From: a virus
IMG/VR virus record: IMGVR_UViG_3300022074_000202
Coordinates: 1 to 32,466 of that record
Strand: one strand, 5' to 3'
DNA: 32,466 bases
Position 1 is the stretch's first letter. Each line of letters opens with the position of its first letter. The position numbers were made by a program, and so were the translations under genes. This document shows, one piece after another, positions 7,473-15,017 of the stretch. Below the pieces are notes generated by a model. That model saw nothing but the letters and a program-made list of their open reading frames with translations, was not told the origin of the DNA and did no database searches.

Positions 7473-8163
7473 TACTATGCTCGAAGAAAGACGGCATTCT
7501 GGCAGATTTGGTGAAGGAAAGTTCAGGAGCCTTGCCCTGATACATTAAGTTATCACTAGATTGCAGCCAAAATTTTTTATCCAAATTCTTATAGGTAGTA
7601 TTTATACCTAGTGGTTGCATAACCCAGTTAATAGTTGCTTTACGCAGTTTATCAAGACTTGGTGAAATATCTAGACCAAGTTCTTTACACACAATACTAT
7701 TAGCCGCGACATGAATCTGTTCGTCTCGTGACACATCGGCACTTACTGTTCGCATTCCAGCGTCACCATTAGCGCGGAAGAATGGTAGAAGAACGAAGAA
7801 AATGCTACGCTCGGCCACCATTGCTTTCGTAATCGTGTGATCAGGATGCGAGATCCATGCATCGCGTAACCGTAACGCTTCGGCTTCAGCCTTTTCATCC
7901 ACCCCGTAAGCATTGGCGATGTAACCAAGAGCCACGTCGTGGTTTTCCTCGTCTTTGACATTTGATAGGAGTAACTCCCGTGCCATGTCTGGAACTTCAT
8001 TGGCAAGTGCATCAGTGATAAAATCTCCCACAGGTAGTTCCATGTGTCGCAAGGCAAGTGCACGGTGGATTGTCTCCTCCGCACCTTCCTTGCATGTACC
8101 AGCAGTTGTCTGTACTGGTGTCCATTTGCGCTTCCGCGCCATTAGTTTTTCGTAAGGGTTCAT
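7447..8163 (-). CDS. nrdB: Ribonucleotide reductase, class I small subunit (R2-like)
   Basis: The start at ATG 8163 gives an ATGA overlap with nrdA; a TTG at 8172 is also possible. The 238 residues form a short ferritin-like R2. Likely metal ligands are Glu29 or Glu30 in helix B, Glu72-x-x-His75, Glu118 and Glu148-x-x-His151. The position four after His75, where E. coli R2 has its radical Tyr122, is Leu79, so a classical tyrosyl radical is not expected. This agrees with what I know of the reannotated P-SSP7-like cyanophage enzyme. It supplies deoxynucleotides together with the adjacent nrdA. Confidence 0.85.
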   Translation of the reverse strand: MNPYEKLMARKRKWTPVQTTAGTCKEGAEETIHRALALRHMELPVGDFITDALANEVPDMARELLLSNVKDEENHDVALGYIANAYGVDEKAEAEALRLRDAWISHPDHTITKAMVAERSIFFVLLPFFRANGDAGMRTVSADVSRDEQIHVAANSIVCKELGLDISPSLDKLRKATINWVMQPLGINTTYKNLDKKFWLQSSDNLMYQGKAPELSFTKSARMPSFFEHSNVNLPQYA

Positions 8164-9527
8164 TCTTGACAATCACATTGAGGTTCATTTAGTAAATCGT
8201 TCAGGTAATCATCAACATCAACATCAGCTAGAGCAGCATACGCATCGGTCTTATCCTGAACATCGCCCATTACTTGCAATGAATAATAAAGCGAGGTTTG
8301 TGGAGACCTTAGCCACTCTTCAATGAATGATTCATCCATGATAGCCAAATCTGACCACCAGTTATATGAATATCCATGGAGAAGTCCACTGGTTTGGTAG
8401 AGAGACATGATGCCATCGGCAACACGTTTATAATTCTCCCATCCTACTTCACTGGCGATTTCTACGTCACCATATGAGTATGTTTGCACTCCAAAAGTGC
8501 CTGAGTCTCGGTCTACAGTACGACCAATAGGTGGTGCAATTTCTGGGGTACAAGTAAAGCCATCAGCATCCTGTGAGCGGTAGCTACAAGACGCTGTAGG
8601 AGCGATAGCAAACGCTCTGACCATATTGTACTCATGTGCAATAAGAGAGGCATCACGGATTCCTGCAGCAAGTTGTTGTACAAGAGAGAATGCAGCAGTA
8701 GCTTCTACTTTGTTACTGTTGTACTGCTCTAATGCACGACCAAACTGCTCATAGCTTACGCCATATCGTCGCAGCAGATTGGCAAGACCAAGTACACCGA
8801 GACCAACCTGACGATCTGTCTCTGATGGTAGGTACTCACCGCTATCTCCTATACCTGTTTTACCATGCAGTTCACATAGTTCTTTCATACCTTCTGCAAA
8901 TGCAGTAGGGATTTGATCAAAACTACATGCACCCAGGTTCACGTGTTGTAAAAGACAAGTACCACGACTAGGTAAATATACTTCCAAGCACACATTACCT
9001 CGGATACGTTGTGTCCCTTGGTACTTTACTTTGTTTAGCCAAATGTCACCAGCCTTGATACCTTGGATTAGCAAGTCTCGTAGCTCTTGTGACATATCAT
9101 CCCACCATTCTTGTGTGATGTTAACGCAACGTTTGACCCAAGGTAGTACATCACGTGGTGTTGTGATGAACTCTTTTAGGTCAGCATGTTGAGCGTCAAT
9201 ATGTAAAACTATTGCTCCGTTTTTATATTTTCCGCCCCTTCTGAGAGTTTCGTTAAGAGCCGAATAGATTCGTCCAAATGATACAGGACCACTCGCAACG
9301 ACGCCAGAGTCTCTCTCGAAGCCTCGTGGGTCAAGTTCTGATAAGTGGATTGCAACGCCAGCGCCATTGCGGAGAGCGTGACTAGCGAACTTCCAGGATG
9401 CTTCGATGCCATTGGGACCTGCCATTTGATTTGATACGTTCATAACCGTGCACGACACGGGGAGACGGCCATCGGGATCATCGATCCACGATTGAACACG
9501 ACCAGTTCTAGAAATTAATTCGCTCAT
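8160..9527 (-). CDS. nrdA: Ribonucleotide reductase, class I large subunit (short cyanophage type)
   Basis: 455 residues, much shorter than the usual 750 or more. It lacks the N-terminal ATP cone, so it probably lacks dATP activity control. The active-site loop NVCLE (Asn178, Cys180, Glu182), the redox pair candidates Cys26 (PVSC) and Cys201 (NLGAC), and a C-terminal CxC (CDCQE) for re-reduction are present. It reduces ribonucleotides to deoxyribonucleotides. Overlaps the MazG-like stop by four bases and the nrdB start by four bases. Short phage RNRs of this type were formerly called class II, but the adjacent R2 makes it class I. Confidence 0.93.
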   Translation of the reverse strand: MSELISRTGRVQSWIDDPDGRLPVSCTVMNVSNQMAGPNGIEASWKFASHALRNGAGVAIHLSELDPRGFERDSGVVASGPVSFGRIYSALNETLRRGGKYKNGAIVLHIDAQHADLKEFITTPRDVLPWVKRCVNITQEWWDDMSQELRDLLIQGIKAGDIWLNKVKYQGTQRIRGNVCLEVYLPSRGTCLLQHVNLGACSFDQIPTAFAEGMKELCELHGKTGIGDSGEYLPSETDRQVGLGVLGLANLLRRYGVSYEQFGRALEQYNSNKVEATAAFSLVQQLAAGIRDASLIAHEYNMVRAFAIAPTASCSYRSQDADGFTCTPEIAPPIGRTVDRDSGTFGVQTYSYGDVEIASEVGWENYKRVADGIMSLYQTSGLLHGYSYNWWSDLAIMDESFIEEWLRSPQTSLYYSLQVMGDVQDKTDAYAALADVDVDDYLNDLLNEPQCDCQE

Positions 9528-9904
9528 TTTACAAGATCATCGAGATTAGGTGGTTTATAATTTGGTCCTTTTAATACCTTACCGTCGGACCGTCGGATAG
9601 GTTTATTATCTAATCCAAGTTTAGATAGGTTTGATTTATGAACACGGTCTAGTGCTTCTTCTAGATCCCATTCCATGTTTTCTGCATATTGAAAGCAGAC
9701 ATAAACAAGATCAGCTAGTTCCTTAAGTTCATCTACATAACCTTCTTCGGTTGCTGCATACATGAACTCTTTGAACTCTTCAACGATCAAATCCCGTTGC
9801 ATAGTCCGGCTCCCCGTAGAGTTCGGGATCCCATATGCTGTCCGAAACTGAATTGCTTGATCCGAAAGTGATTGTTTTTGTAGATGTTGTGTTGTCAAGT
9901 TCAT
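9524..9904 (-). CDS. MazG-like NTP pyrophosphohydrolase, 126 aa
   Basis: The helical metal-binding motif is EEFKEF ... ELKELADLVYV, the E-x-x-E then E-x-x-D signature of the all-alpha NTP-PPase (MazG/HisE) group. The preceding AIQFRTAYGIPN also fits the family, so the start at 9904 is preferred over the internal ATG at 9802, although 9802 has a better GGGGAG site. With that start the gene overlaps DUF3310 by 125 bases in another frame. MazG-type enzymes hydrolyse NTPs or alarmones, and in cyanophages a link to host nucleotide recycling is suspected. The family call is firm; the substrate is not. Confidence 0.75.
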   Translation of the reverse strand: MNLTTQHLQKQSLSDQAIQFRTAYGIPNSTGSRTMQRDLIVEEFKEFMYAATEEGYVDELKELADLVYVCFQYAENMEWDLEEALDRVHKSNLSKLGLDNKPIRRSDGKVLKGPNYKPPNLDDLVK

Positions 9905-10076
9905 TCTCAAGATAGTGGATAGCCTTTTTAAGGTCAGACGCTTTCGTGTTAGCATCTTTGTAACCGGCTCGGCAAGTATATTTAATAACATTACCTAGGT
10001 GGTAGTTGAGGTTTTGATCTCGGATAAAATCCCAGACTTCTATTGTTCCTCTAGTGTAGTGTGCGGGAGATTCCAT
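9780..10076 (-). CDS. DUF3310 protein (T7 gp1.7-like nucleotide kinase family)
   Basis: 98 residues starting MESPAHYTRGTIEVWDFIRD, then LNYHLGNVIKYTCRAGYKD, the DUF3310 signature. Proteins of this family related to T7 gp1.7 are described as nucleoside monophosphate kinases, though no P-loop is present. The last 40 residues after YLENELDN look unconstrained and are read in another frame by the MazG-like gene. It overlaps the end of the NblA-like gene by 37 bases. It lies within the nucleotide-metabolism run before nrdA. Confidence 0.88.
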   Translation of the reverse strand: MESPAHYTRGTIEVWDFIRDQNLNYHLGNVIKYTCRAGYKDANTKASDLKKAIHYLENELDNTTSTKTITFGSSNSVSDSIWDPELYGEPDYATGFDR

Positions 10077-10276
10077 TGGGCGAGTAGTTGTCCTACGTTG
10101 TTAGTAAGAATAAAGTTAGTTTTTTGTAGTTGCAAAAACAACTCTATCATCTGATCAGGAGGACACCGCTTTAACAGCTCCTCCATTCTTTTCAGTTTAA
10201 ACTCTTGTTCTAGAGTTATGTCAGTCACTGGCATTGGTGGGAGTCCATAAGATGGGTCTGTTCTCTTTGAAGTCAT
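10040..10276 (-). CDS. NblA-like phycobilisome degradation adaptor candidate, 78 aa
   Basis: The core LEQEFKLKRMEELLKR followed by QMIELFLQLQKTNFILTNNV matches the two-helix NblA fold. NblA proteins carry an LEQEFKLR-type first helix, a loop, then a second helix with hydrophobic spacing ending near an Asn-rich segment. NblA tethers phycobilisome subunits to the Clp protease so the antenna is degraded. Viral NblA proteins have been reported from marine cyanophages. An N-terminal extension (YGLPPMPVTD) precedes the helix. The start could be 10282, 10276 or 10234. It overlaps the exonuclease end by about 56 bases. The call is by eye, without a profile search. Confidence 0.62.
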   Translation of the reverse strand: MTSKRTDPSYGLPPMPVTDITLEQEFKLKRMEELLKRCPPDQMIELFLQLQKTNFILTNNVGQLLAQWNLPHTTLEEQ

Positions 10277-10949
10277 AATCATCAGCAGTTAGTATCTTAG
10301 CTAATCGTGCATTGAGTAGTGCTTCGTCACTTGTAAGACCTTTAGACTCAAAAGCTTTAACAACGCTATCCCAAGTGTAGCCATGTTCAGAAAAAAATTT
10401 TACGCTAGTTTTTACGCCGAATCCTGGAGCGCCTGAGTAACCATCTGTGCTGTCACCAGCAAGAGTTTGGATAAGAAACCATTCCCAACCAGATTGTTTG
10501 TCTATTGTAAAGGTTTCATCTAGATTGTACAGAGTACCAGGTATTTGTTTCATGTCCTTGTCAGGGGACACAATTACACATTCATCATTTGATGTGGCAT
10601 GAATACCCATGGCATCATCTGCCTCTAGTTGTGGCATCCTGATAACACGATATTCATCATGTAATTTGTGTATTACTCGTCGGTATCCACAAGGTTTTTT
10701 GCGATTCCTGTGACCTTTGTAAGATTTTTCAACTGACTTACGAAAATTAACAGCATCACTGAAGAACAGAATAACATCTGGATCGAAGAAAGCTGATTTA
10801 ATTTTACTGAGTTCTCTAGTAACATTAGCATATGCTTCACTAAATCTACTGCCGACCATGATTACATCATCACCCCAATCAATGTCATACTCAGCTGATG
10901 CACATGCTTTGTAGACAATGTAATCAGCATCGATCAGTAGTGTAGTCAT
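10221..10949 (-). CDS. 5'-3' exonuclease, T7 gp6-like
   Basis: 242 residues with FEN/5'-nuclease signatures: MTTLLIDADYIVYKACASAE at the N-terminus, LEADDAMG near residue 110, VSPDKDMKQIPG, and AGDSTDGYSGAPGFGVKT (the helix-hairpin-helix DNA-binding turn). The aspartates of these motifs bind the metal ions. In T7 this enzyme removes RNA primers and degrades host DNA. Its ATG overlaps the stop of the small basic gene upstream by ATGA. Confidence 0.92.
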   Translation of the reverse strand: MTTLLIDADYIVYKACASAEYDIDWGDDVIMVGSRFSEAYANVTRELSKIKSAFFDPDVILFFSDAVNFRKSVEKSYKGHRNRKKPCGYRRVIHKLHDEYRVIRMPQLEADDAMGIHATSNDECVIVSPDKDMKQIPGTLYNLDETFTIDKQSGWEWFLIQTLAGDSTDGYSGAPGFGVKTSVKFFSEHGYTWDSVVKAFESKGLTSDEALLNARLAKILTADDYDFKENRPILWTPTNASD

Positions 10950-11068
10950 TTACCTTGACCCCTACTCAACTTGCGATCACCTTTAGGTCTTGATAGTTTA
11001 CCTTGACCTTGGGTTGTTTTCTTCTTAGTAGATTTAATCTCCTTTTCGTTTTTCTTCGAGTAAAGCAT
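10946..11068 (-). CDS. Small basic protein, 40 aa
   Basis: Encodes MLYSKKNEKEIKSTKKK and then GQGKLSRPKGDRKLSRGQGK, with the phrase LSR-(P)KG/GQGK repeated. Start and stop both overlap neighbours (TAATG with the polymerase, ATGA with the exonuclease), so it fits perfectly in the chain between the two replication enzymes. The protein is nearly all charged and basic. Nucleic-acid binding is a guess; no function is known to me. Confidence 0.65.
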   Translation of the reverse strand: MLYSKKNEKEIKSTKKKTTQGQGKLSRPKGDRKLSRGQGK

Positions 11069-12405
11069 TAGTGGGTTTCGCTCCAGTTGTTTCCGGTGGT
11101 TGCTTCGGCGTCAATGCGACACCTGATGTTGTAGTATTCACCAGCTTCTGTACTGCTAAGTACCAAGGATGAACATAAGTCTGTGGCGTGCTCGGGAGAA
11201 CACTCGAATTGTAATTCGTCATGAACAAATGCTAGTTGTGAACAGCATAGTTTTAGTTGTTTAATGTTGTGTTGATTGATCAGCATCCAACGTTTAGCCA
11301 GGATTGCAGAGTTACCTTGCAAGCAGTAGTTTAACGCTTTATGCGGGCTATCCACGATAATTTTTCTGTCATCGATAGCTTTGATGTATCCACGTTCTGA
11401 AGCTTTCTTAATTGCATCCAGGAGATCACCGAGTCCTTCAATCGCATCAACATATGCTTCTCTGATCTCTTGTCCTTTTTTCTTCGCTGACGCGGATGAA
11501 AGAAGTTTGTCATAGCTGTGTCCAATTTTTTCATTGCCTGCCCCATAGAGCATTGCATAGGTTACCGTCTTTACTTGTTTACGACTGATACCTATCTTGT
11601 CAGCATTGACTTGATGGATGTCACCGTTAAGTAGGATGTCAGCATAACGACCGCCATCATACTTGGCTAGGAAATGCGAAAGCATTCTTAACTCGATGCC
11701 TGCTAAATCAGCACCGACCATTACTAAACCAGGGCTAGCAGTAAATAGCTGCCTAAATCTAGGATCACTTGGAACTTGCGCGAGGTTGGGGTTACGATGC
11801 GCTTGCCTAAATGTTGCAGTAGCTACTGAACAATGGTGATGTATCCGACTAGCAGTCGTAGATAGCTTCAGCCATGCGTTCGCGCCTTCGGAGATCATCC
11901 CAAGCATTTTCGTTACCGTCAAACATCTCGCAAACTGCATAGCAATCGGAGACCCAATCTCGGTCAGAATAACTTCGTCGATAACTGGTTTCCCAGTAGT
12001 TGTCTTCTGCGTTGGAGTCCAACCACAGAATGTTTGCAATATCCATGAGATGTGATCGCGTGATGTTGGATTGAGTTCTTTTAAACGTGTGAATGGAGCG
12101 TCTTTGACATAGCCTTGGGTCCGATTATTTCTCTTAGGAGTAAATACTGATCCGGCAACGTAAGGGTGCCTGTCACGTAGTAGTTGATAAGTTTGCTCAA
12201 GCTCTCGTCTGAGAGTAGATGCAAGTTCCCATGCAGAGCGTTCATCAAAGTACCATCCATGTAGTTCCTGTCTTGTGAGGATTTGGGCGGACTCATGCTC
12301 TAATTTAATCCACTCAGGTATGGTTGAAAATGTTTCCAAAGTTTGTTCGTAACAACAACGTCTTGTATCATGTAATCTTGCATTTCTTGTGACCACTCCT
12401 TCCAA
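11068..12405 (-). CDS. DNA polymerase, family A, polymerase domain (T7 gp5-like), separate frame
   Basis: The polymerase half of a T7-type DNA polymerase. Recognisable sequence begins near 12340 (ETFSTIPEWIKLEHESAQIL); the 20 or so codons before that are shadow of the exonuclease frame. Motif A is GADLAGIELRML, motif B is KQVKTVTYAMLYGAGNEKIG with Tyr at the nucleotide-selecting position (T7 Tyr526), and motif C is FVHDEL. The thioredoxin-binding insertion of T7 seems strongly shortened. No ATG, and no start with a ribosome site, lies near the true domain boundary, so expression probably needs a -1 frameshift from the exonuclease gene, or the gene is broken. Confidence 0.88.
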   Translation of the reverse strand: MEGVVTRNARLHDTRRCCYEQTLETFSTIPEWIKLEHESAQILTRQELHGWYFDERSAWELASTLRRELEQTYQLLRDRHPYVAGSVFTPKRNNRTQGYVKDAPFTRLKELNPTSRDHISWILQTFCGWTPTQKTTTGKPVIDEVILTEIGSPIAMQFARCLTVTKMLGMISEGANAWLKLSTTASRIHHHCSVATATFRQAHRNPNLAQVPSDPRFRQLFTASPGLVMVGADLAGIELRMLSHFLAKYDGGRYADILLNGDIHQVNADKIGISRKQVKTVTYAMLYGAGNEKIGHSYDKLLSSASAKKKGQEIREAYVDAIEGLGDLLDAIKKASERGYIKAIDDRKIIVDSPHKALNYCLQGNSAILAKRWMLINQHNIKQLKLCCSQLAFVHDELQFECSPEHATDLCSSLVLSSTEAGEYYNIRCRIDAEATTGNNWSETH

Positions 12406-12839
12406 TCTGTGTCCTTACCAAATGTTCCTTTGTTTTCTTCTAGACGATAACCGTAAGCTTCTAAGCTATGGCGACCGTATAGTTTAAGAGGCATGTCTTT
12501 CCAGACACGTTTCTTATCTATATCTAATAGGTTTGGGTGATACAAACGGCTGAGCAGAAGAGTATCCAGGCAATCACCAATACGTCTAAACCAGGGGTAT
12601 AACTTATTAATGATAGCAAGATCGTACCCAATAATGTTATGACCAATAATACACTCAGCGTCTTCCAAATACTGAAGACCTCTAATAATTGGTTCAGCAG
12701 CTGCTTTATCTGTTGCATGTTTAAACGCTTGATCATTGTAAACCATTGTTTGCTCAGTTTCTGTATCATAAATACAGAGACAGTGGATCTTGGTAACATC
12801 ACAGAGTAATCCGTCAGTCTCTAAATCAAAGATCAGCAT
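12300..12839 (-). CDS. DNA polymerase 3'-5' exonuclease domain, separate frame
   Basis: 179 residues holding the proofreading domain of a T7-type DNA polymerase. Exo I is FDLETDG (Asp5, Glu7), Exo II is GHNIIGYD (Asp73), and Exo III is YMIQDVVVT (Asp160). The frame ends at KHFQPYLSGLN and a TAG, while the polymerase domain continues in the -1 frame. In T7 both domains are one 704-residue protein. A TTTT run at the Phe codon (KHF) and the following bases are where a shift could happen. The start overlaps the upstream gene as TAATG. Confidence 0.88.
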   Translation of the reverse strand: MLIFDLETDGLLCDVTKIHCLCIYDTETEQTMVYNDQAFKHATDKAAAEPIIRGLQYLEDAECIIGHNIIGYDLAIINKLYPWFRRIGDCLDTLLLSRLYHPNLLDIDKKRVWKDMPLKLYGRHSLEAYGYRLEENKGTFGKDTDWKEWSQEMQDYMIQDVVVTNKLWKHFQPYLSGLN

Positions 12840-12970
12840 TACTTACCGTGCCATTTGTATGTCTTATCGACAAACTGTGCTCTAGCAATTGCTTGAGTTG
12901 TTGGTGGGTTAGGGCGTTTCAATTCAGAAGTCTGTTGAGGGATTGAAGTCTGCTGTTTCTGTTGTTTCAT
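12839..12970 (-). CDS. Small conserved protein between primase-helicase and polymerase, 43 aa
   Basis: Encodes MKQQKQQTSIPQQTSELKRP and then NPPTTQAIARAQFVDKTYKW, ending HGK. It overlaps the primase-helicase end by 47 bases and joins the polymerase gene by TAATG. The pattern TSELKRPNPPTTQAI is familiar from T7-like cyanophages, but its function is unknown. The N-terminus is Gln-rich. There are no membrane segments. Confidence 0.6.
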   Translation of the reverse strand: MKQQKQQTSIPQQTSELKRPNPPTTQAIARAQFVDKTYKWHGK

Positions 12971-14555
12971 GAAATTTACAGGTAGATAAGTCATAGTTTA
13001 ATCGACAAGCAACGCCTGTTTCCCCAGAGTAGCGATTTTTGAGAATTCTAACAGTTGTATCAGAGTGTTTAGATCCACTCTGCTGATCTCTTTCGAGTCC
13101 AATAACTGCATCGCTAAGTTGAGCGATTGCCGCACTTCCTCTAAGTTGTCCGAGTGTAACACGTGCACCTTCTTCATGATTTTGATCCGATGATGTGCGC
13201 TTAAGATGCGACACAAGAAATAAAGCAATGCCAGTGCGCTCCACGAGAGAACGTAGGCGGGTCATTGTAGTATCTATCATACGTCGTTCGTCTCCATCTA
13301 ATCCACTGAGTAGGATTGATAGGTGATCGAGAAAGATAACCTTGGTATCAAGACCTGCAGCAAGATATTCAATACGATTGTAGATAATATCAGGATCAAA
13401 AGATCCAAACCCATCAAACAAAAATAAATCCCAATTGGCAAGCGTTCTCTCATAGGCTTCAGTCAACGTTGAACGATCGTGTTCACCCATGTGTAATGCT
13501 TTACCAACAATAGGAGACATAAGTCCTAAAGCAGTACGTCGGTTTGACTCTTCAAGCGCCAAATAACCGACCCTTTCTCCCTTCGATAACAAGTGAGCAG
13601 CCAAGTCTCTACAGACGGACGACTTCCCTTGTCCAGATCCTGAAGTAATTGTGACAAGTTCTCCATACCTGATCCCGTGAAGCTTTGCTTGTAATCCTTG
13701 AAATGGGTAGTCATGATCTGATGGTGGTGATGGTGTGGTAACTAATTCAAGTAATGATTTACCATCTACAATACCATCGGGACGATATTCTCTACGTTTA
13801 AAGAATGCATCATCGATAGACTTGTAATCATTAGCTTGTAATGCGTCTGAGAGATCCTTGTAAGCCTCTAGACGGGCTATGAATGCCCTGCCAGGTGGTA
13901 ACACACTCGCAGCTTCTTCAGCAGCCTTCTGTCCTGGTTCATCAGAATCAAACCAAAGTACAATTTCTTTGTAACCTTGGAGGAATTCTAAGTTCTTTTG
14001 TATTGCTTTCTTGGCACCAGCTGCACCGCTAGGTAGTGATACAACAGGCCAAGTAGGGAATAGTTCTGCATATGATACGCAGTCTAGTTCGCCCTCTGTA
14101 ATAATAATACGTTTACCACTGTTACCCCATAAGTATTGGGCGAAGAATGTACCAGGTGAGTCTCCTTCGTAAGTAAACTGTTTGTCTTTTGTTTTAACCT
14201 TAGCACCTTTGACAATGCCAGATTGATCGTGATAATAAAACCTTAGCTTATCGCCATCACGATATACCTTGTATTTTTCACAAGTTTGTTGAGAGATTTT
14301 TCGTTTCTGCAGCCGTTCAGCTGAGCCTTTAATCTGCACGCGATTTGTATGATGAATGTGGATTGGCTCTTCATCACCTGGAGTGTAGAAATGACACACA
14401 AAACAATAACCGTGACCATCAGAATAGATACTATTACCATCTGATGAGCCACAATTGTTACATGCCTCATGCCTAATAAACTCAGATGAGCCATTTAAGG
14501 GGGATGTTTTTGAATGATGTCCAAAGGATGTCATGTCTATCGCACCACTTTGCAT
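12924..14555 (-). CDS. DNA primase-helicase, T7 gp4-like
   Basis: 543 residues. Zinc ribbon Cys32/Cys35/Cys51/Cys54 (ACNNC...YCFVC) recognises priming sites; the TOPRIM core has TEGELD (Glu155) and WFDSDEP (Asp203, Asp205). The RecA-like helicase has Walker A SGSGQGKSS near 305-313 and LALEES and FLDHLS strands further on. The hexamer unwinds DNA and makes primers for the phage polymerase. Met8 at 14534 is an alternative start; either choice overlaps the endonuclease end by 50-74 bases, and neither has a clear ribosome site. Confidence 0.95.
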   Translation of the reverse strand: MQSGAIDMTSFGHHSKTSPLNGSSEFIRHEACNNCGSSDGNSIYSDGHGYCFVCHFYTPGDEEPIHIHHTNRVQIKGSAERLQKRKISQQTCEKYKVYRDGDKLRFYYHDQSGIVKGAKVKTKDKQFTYEGDSPGTFFAQYLWGNSGKRIIITEGELDCVSYAELFPTWPVVSLPSGAAGAKKAIQKNLEFLQGYKEIVLWFDSDEPGQKAAEEAASVLPPGRAFIARLEAYKDLSDALQANDYKSIDDAFFKRREYRPDGIVDGKSLLELVTTPSPPSDHDYPFQGLQAKLHGIRYGELVTITSGSGQGKSSVCRDLAAHLLSKGERVGYLALEESNRRTALGLMSPIVGKALHMGEHDRSTLTEAYERTLANWDLFLFDGFGSFDPDIIYNRIEYLAAGLDTKVIFLDHLSILLSGLDGDERRMIDTTMTRLRSLVERTGIALFLVSHLKRTSSDQNHEEGARVTLGQLRGSAAIAQLSDAVIGLERDQQSGSKHSDTTVRILKNRYSGETGVACRLNYDLSTCKFHETTETADFNPSTDF

Positions 14556-14838
14556 AAGTGGTTTTACTTTTCTTACTAATTTTATTGAATGGAGATTGAA
14601 AGACCATGCGTAGATCTAGATCAGGGTTCAGTAGTTTAACTGCCTTGATCTTTCTACGATCTTCAGCTTCCCAGTAGCCTTTACATTCTAGATGTATGCC
14701 ATTGGGTAAGATAAAGTCAGGGCAATACAAATGCTCAATTACATATGGAATCTTGACGGTTTCGTATTCATACTTAACTCCAAGCTCGACAAGTAAATCA
14801 GCAACTTTCTCCTCAAGCCCGGAGCGGAATGCCATCAA
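14482..14838 (-). CDS. Endonuclease I / Holliday junction resolvase, T7 gp3-like
   Basis: 118 residues with FRSGLEEKVADLLVELGV, a YCPDFILPNGIHLECKGYW core and DLRMVFQSPFNKISKKSKTT. The acidic residues and Lys of PDF...LECKG form the PD-(D/E)xK site of T7 endonuclease I. It resolves branched DNA before packaging and helps break down host DNA. It overlaps the upstream small gene by four bases. Met2 is an alternative start. Confidence 0.93.
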   Translation of the reverse strand: MMAFRSGLEEKVADLLVELGVKYEYETVKIPYVIEHLYCPDFILPNGIHLECKGYWEAEDRRKIKAVKLLNPDLDLRMVFQSPFNKISKKSKTTYAKWCDRHDILWTSFKNIPLKWLI

Positions 14839-15017
14839 TCCTCCAGTGCTTTCTCAATAAGCTCATCAACGATCTCATTGACAGCACGTTGCATTTCATA
14901 GCGGAAGTCATCACGGGATTTCTTCCATTTGGTTACACTGATCTCAGGCAGTTTGACAGTCATGTCACACCGGTAGAGACCAAGCATATCATCGACAGTA
15001 ATTTTAGCATCAACCAT
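14835..15017 (-). CDS. Hypothetical protein between SSB and endonuclease, 60 aa
   Basis: Encodes MVDAKITVDDMLGLYRCDMT followed by a mostly helical charged C-terminus (NEIVDELIEKALED). Start and stop overlap both neighbours as ATGA, so it belongs to the replication chain. I do not recognise the family. No membrane segment or nuclease motif is seen. The acidic end might contact basic replication proteins, but that is speculation. Confidence 0.6.
   Translation of the reverse strand: MVDAKITVDDMLGLYRCDMTVKLPEISVTKWKKSRDDFRYEMQRAVNEIVDELIEKALED

Noticed and set aside
11849-12046. Minus-strand ORF inside the polymerase (65 aa)
   Set aside because: Alternative frame of the conserved polymerase; no ribosome site.
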